Source: Oscillatoriales cyanobacterium RM2_1_1 (GTDB taxonomy: Bacteria; Cyanobacteriota; Cyanobacteriia; Cyanobacteriales; Microcoleaceae). Taken from it: a stretch of DNA of 32,334 nucleotides. Positions within the stretch are counted from its first letter, which is position 1. The number at the start of each line of letters is the position of its first letter. The notes beneath the pieces are model-generated. The model was given only the letters and a program-made list of their open reading frames with translations, was not told the DNA's origin and ran no database searches. Location of the stretch: assembly GCA_012033335.1 (NCBI GenBank), contig JAAURB010000063.1, positions 1 to 32,334 on the forward strand, given 5' to 3'. Made by a program: the position numbers and the translations under genes. Of this stretch, positions 32,055 to 32,334 are shown piece after piece.

Positions 32055-32216
32055 CTATCCAGACTCGCTCTGTTGATTTCGGCGACGGCGACATCGTTCT
32101 GAGCAATACTTGACCTCTTCCCAACAGTCTGACCACTTCTTGCGCCAGGAAAACGGACGACCACAAACTGGACAAACCTTAGCGGGTAAGTCAGATTTAG
32201 ATTGCTGCCGTGCCAT
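32055..32216 (-). CDS. DUF2256 zinc-ribbon protein, 53 aa
   Basis: This short gene reads [20 protein letters not shown] at its start. It then has [18 protein letters not shown] and [10 protein letters not shown], ending at a TAG at 32055. It has the family's features: [14 protein letters not shown], one central Cys (31) and YCSxRCR, so CxxC (15, 18) and CxxxC (38, 42) can hold a zinc ion. DUF2256 proteins are tiny and widespread. They are often found beside cryptochrome/photolyase or deoxyribodipyrimidine-related genes; no such neighbour is visible inside the window, but the next gene may lie beyond 32334. Function unknown. A longer overlapping frame (32036-32278) in another phase is its shadow. 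Confidence 0.9.
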   Translation of the reverse strand: MARQQSKSDLPAKVCPVCGRPFSWRKKWSDCWEEVKYCSERCRRRRNQQSESG

Positions 32217-32260
32217 GATGATTTAGGTGAAGTATTCTTGCAGGTTAACACCAGTTGATA

Positions 32261-32334
32261 TAGTAAGTGGCTAGGCACAATTAATTAGAAGATACATGTA
32301 GGGGGTTGAAGGGGCAGTGCCCCCTTCTGCAAGC
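32261..32334 (+). repeat. Dispersed repeat, copy C (cut by the window end)
   Basis: AGTAAGTGGCTAGGCACAAT then TAATTAGAAGATACATG and the palindrome GAAGGGGCAGTGCCCCCTTC follow the same order as copy A (15226-15330) and copy B (19250-19320, minus). The element may continue past the window. Confidence 0.65.

Noticed and set aside
32036-32278. 80-codon minus-strand frame
   Set aside because: Shadow of the DUF2256 gene (32055-32216), which has the conserved cysteines in another phase.

Overview
The window reads as chromosomal DNA of a cyanobacterium, probably a filamentous one. Direct signs are recurrent GCGATCGC (HIP1) octamers inside genes (for example 2121-2128, 2557-2564, 3437-3444, 4604-4611, 8716-8723), families typical of cyanobacteria (DUF2301 membrane protein, haemagglutinin-CHAT giant protein, many TPR proteins, a TM0106-type nuclease) and dispersed G/C-palindromic intergenic repeats. 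No tRNA, rRNA, CRISPR array or transposase was recognised.

Bases 1-3050 form an accessory island unlike the rest. A GC-rich gene-less stretch (1-554) holds a 42-base direct repeat and one long imperfect hairpin that looks like a structured RNA. It is followed by five small co-oriented AT-rich genes: a SLOG/DprA-like protein, two unknowns (one phage-like), a winged-helix-like protein and a C39-like cysteine peptidase. Hairpins separate the first four genes and the last two overlap by an ATGA.

Bases 3334-14822 are core and envelope genes: pgeF and birA (divergent), a secreted M23 peptidase, a GH57 glucan-branching-type enzyme, a 5.4 kb TPS/haemagglutinin-CHAT gene broken by a one-base frameshift near its 3' end, and coaE.

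Bases 14869-19905 are a poorly characterised minus-strand cluster: a one-cysteine thioredoxin-like protein, a 471-residue protein with two beta-rich repeats and a conserved C-terminal tail, a membrane-anchored 7-TPR protein, and a 77-residue protein that is mostly that same tail. This tail-plus-TPR cluster is the best candidate here for an undescribed system. An orphan 162-residue protein follows on the plus strand.

Bases 19984-27308 hold the DUF2301 membrane protein, a TetR-controlled divergent unit (tetR facing a GST and a PNPOx-like flavoprotein, with two 20-bp operators between them), a class V aminotransferase divergent from a TM0106-family nuclease, and a TPR-methyltransferase fusion. 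Bases 27557-31283 carry two tandem paralogous orphan histidine kinases separated by a 781-bp spacer with minisatellites. A 53-residue DUF2256 zinc-ribbon gene lies at 32055-32216.
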